This document shows, piece after piece, positions 5,468 through 6,129 of a stretch of DNA of 6,129 nucleotides. Source of the stretch: an uncultured Bacilli bacterium (lineage in GTDB: Bacteria; Bacillota_I; Bacilli_A; RF39; UBA660). Every line of letters begins with the position of its first letter. Positions within the stretch are counted from its first letter, which is position 1. The position numbers were made by a program, and so were the translations under genes. Location: contig CAKOSD010000069.1 in the NCBI GenBank assembly GCA_934101745.1, positions 1 to 6,129 of the forward strand, read 5' to 3'. The notes under the pieces are model-generated. The model was not told the DNA's origin and searched no databases. It saw only the letters and a program-made list of their open reading frames with translations.

Positions 5468-5902
5468 TTACTTATGGTATGTTTCATTATTATTTATCTT
5501 AAAAGCCCGGTAAATTTGTTCCAATAAAACTCCTCTAAATAAACCATGGGGCATTGTCATCTTTGAAAAAGATAACTGCATATTAGCACCATTTTTTATA
5601 TTATCCAGTATTCCATCGGAGCCGCCAATTATAAAAGTTATACAACCATGATGATTAAAAGTATCATTAATAAAATTAGCAAACTCTAAAGAATTCATCT
5701 GTTTTCCCTCAATAGCCAAAGCCACAACATATTCATTCTTACCAATGTTTTTTATTATTTCTTTACTTTCATCTTCGATATTACTATCTTTAACTTCGAT
5801 AATATTAAATTTATGATATTTATTAATTCTTTTACTATAATCTAAAATTAAATCTGTCAAATACTTTTCTTTTATTTTTCCTACACAAATTAACTTTATC
5901 AT
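5468..5902 (-). CDS. rlmH: 23S rRNA (pseudouridine1915-N3)-methyltransferase RlmH
   Basis: SAM-dependent methyltransferase of the SPOUT (trefoil-knot) class that methylates pseudouridine 1915 in helix 69 of 23S rRNA, acting on assembled 70S ribosomes as a homodimer. It has 144 residues, somewhat shorter than the usual 155-160. Visible landmarks are the N-terminal KLICVGKIKEKYL, ALAIEGKQ (61-68), the SAM-binding ITFIIGGSDGI (88-98), and the knot and C-terminus LSFSKMTMPHG (110-120), LLEQIYRAFKI (126-136) and the final YHK. The usual FPHQ motif reads MPHG here, a small departure. The ATG (5902-5900) overlaps the TGA of walJ as ATGA, which implies translational coupling. The association with walJ matches the gene order around walJ/yydA in Bacillus. 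Confidence 0.97.
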   Translation of the reverse strand: MIKLICVGKIKEKYLTDLILDYSKRINKYHKFNIIEVKDSNIEDESKEIIKNIGKNEYVVALAIEGKQMNSLEFANFINDTFNHHGCITFIIGGSDGILDNIKNGANMQLSFSKMTMPHGLFRGVLLEQIYRAFKINNNETYHK

Positions 5903-6129
5903 AACTCTATTATCTCCGATTTCTCATTTTGTTTAGCGCAACTAATATTTTCAAAGTCTACCCCATACTCTAAGAAAATATTTTTTATTGTAGTCAAGGC
6001 TTTTTCTTCAGTATTATTTTCATGCGATAAGTGCAGTAAAATAATTTTTTTAGTATCTTCACCTATTAATTTTGCTAAATAAATACTAGCATCTTTATTA
6101 GACAAATGCCCATAAGGACCGACTACTCT
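5899..6129 (-). CDS. walJ: WalJ (YycJ) MBL-fold hydrolase, C-terminal part (cut by window edge)
   Basis: Only the last 76 residues are in the window; the frame stays open to the right edge, so the N-terminal metal-binding half is missing. The visible part begins RVVGPYGHLSNKDAS and includes IGEDTKKIILLHLSHENN, corresponding to the conserved GHLSN and HLSxxNN motifs in the C-terminal half of the YycJ/WalJ family of metallo-beta-lactamase-fold proteins. In Bacilli WalJ is encoded with the WalRK two-component system that controls wall metabolism; family members are proposed nucleases or phosphodiesterases linking division and replication. The TTG at 6105 is a leucine codon within the gene, not a start. 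It ends by ATGA overlap with rlmH. Confidence 0.88.
   Translation of the reverse strand, partial: RVVGPYGHLSNKDASIYLAKLIGEDTKKIILLHLSHENNTEEKALTTIKNIFLEYGVDFENISCAKQNEKSEIIEL

Noticed and set aside
6103..6105. TTG as the start of a small 68-residue protein
   Set aside because: The frame remains open to the window edge and the upstream residues RVVGPYGHL match the WalJ family, so this is an internal leucine codon of a truncated gene.

Overview
This is a very AT-rich, tightly packed chromosomal segment, most likely from a low-GC Firmicute of the class Bacilli (possibly an uncultured gut lineage). Three things point there: the walJ (yycJ)-rlmH gene pair, Shine-Dalgarno sequences of the AGGAGG/GAGGTGA type before most genes, and a GerQ spore-coat homologue. 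GerQ implies that the organism, or a recent ancestor, forms endospores. Standard code with UGA as stop fits: ftsE and walJ both end in TGA inside ATGA overlaps. Nothing in the window looks mobile; there is no transposase, integrase, CRISPR array, tRNA or rRNA.

Layout. Positions 1-3078 are on the minus strand and read, in transcription order, yitT (membrane protein) -> membrane-anchored serine hydrolase of the beta-lactamase/DD-peptidase fold -> ftsE -> ftsX (cut by the window edge). All lie close together and ftsE/ftsX overlap by ATGA. Divergent from yitT, on the plus strand, is gerQ (3152-3589). gerQ runs head-on into a short metallo-beta-lactamase-fold hydrolase (3586-4086, minus), and the two genes share their stop codons inside one hairpin. 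A second divergent region (4087-4174) carries two back-to-back extended -10 promoters, for this hydrolase and for lemA (4175-4720, plus). lemA in turn overlaps by 6 bp the 3' end of the convergent gene ung (4715-5374, minus). Upstream of ung, a strong hairpin-T-tract terminator closes the walJ-rlmH operon (minus), whose first gene here is cut by the right edge.

Function. The left half is a cell-envelope block: FtsEX is the ABC-type complex that controls peptidoglycan hydrolases during division or elongation, and a surface-anchored SxxK hydrolase lies directly upstream. The middle is a spore-coat gene and a small membrane protein. The right half is housekeeping: DNA uracil repair (Ung), 23S rRNA methylation (RlmH) and the WalJ metallohydrolase.

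Most families are well known. The points that deserve a second look are the yitT-hydrolase-ftsEX gene order, an 8-G run inside the ABC signature motif of ftsE, terminators built into the coding ends of convergent genes, the loss of the beta-lactamase general base in the serine hydrolase, a GerQ without N-terminal lysines, and alternative hairpins behind rlmH.
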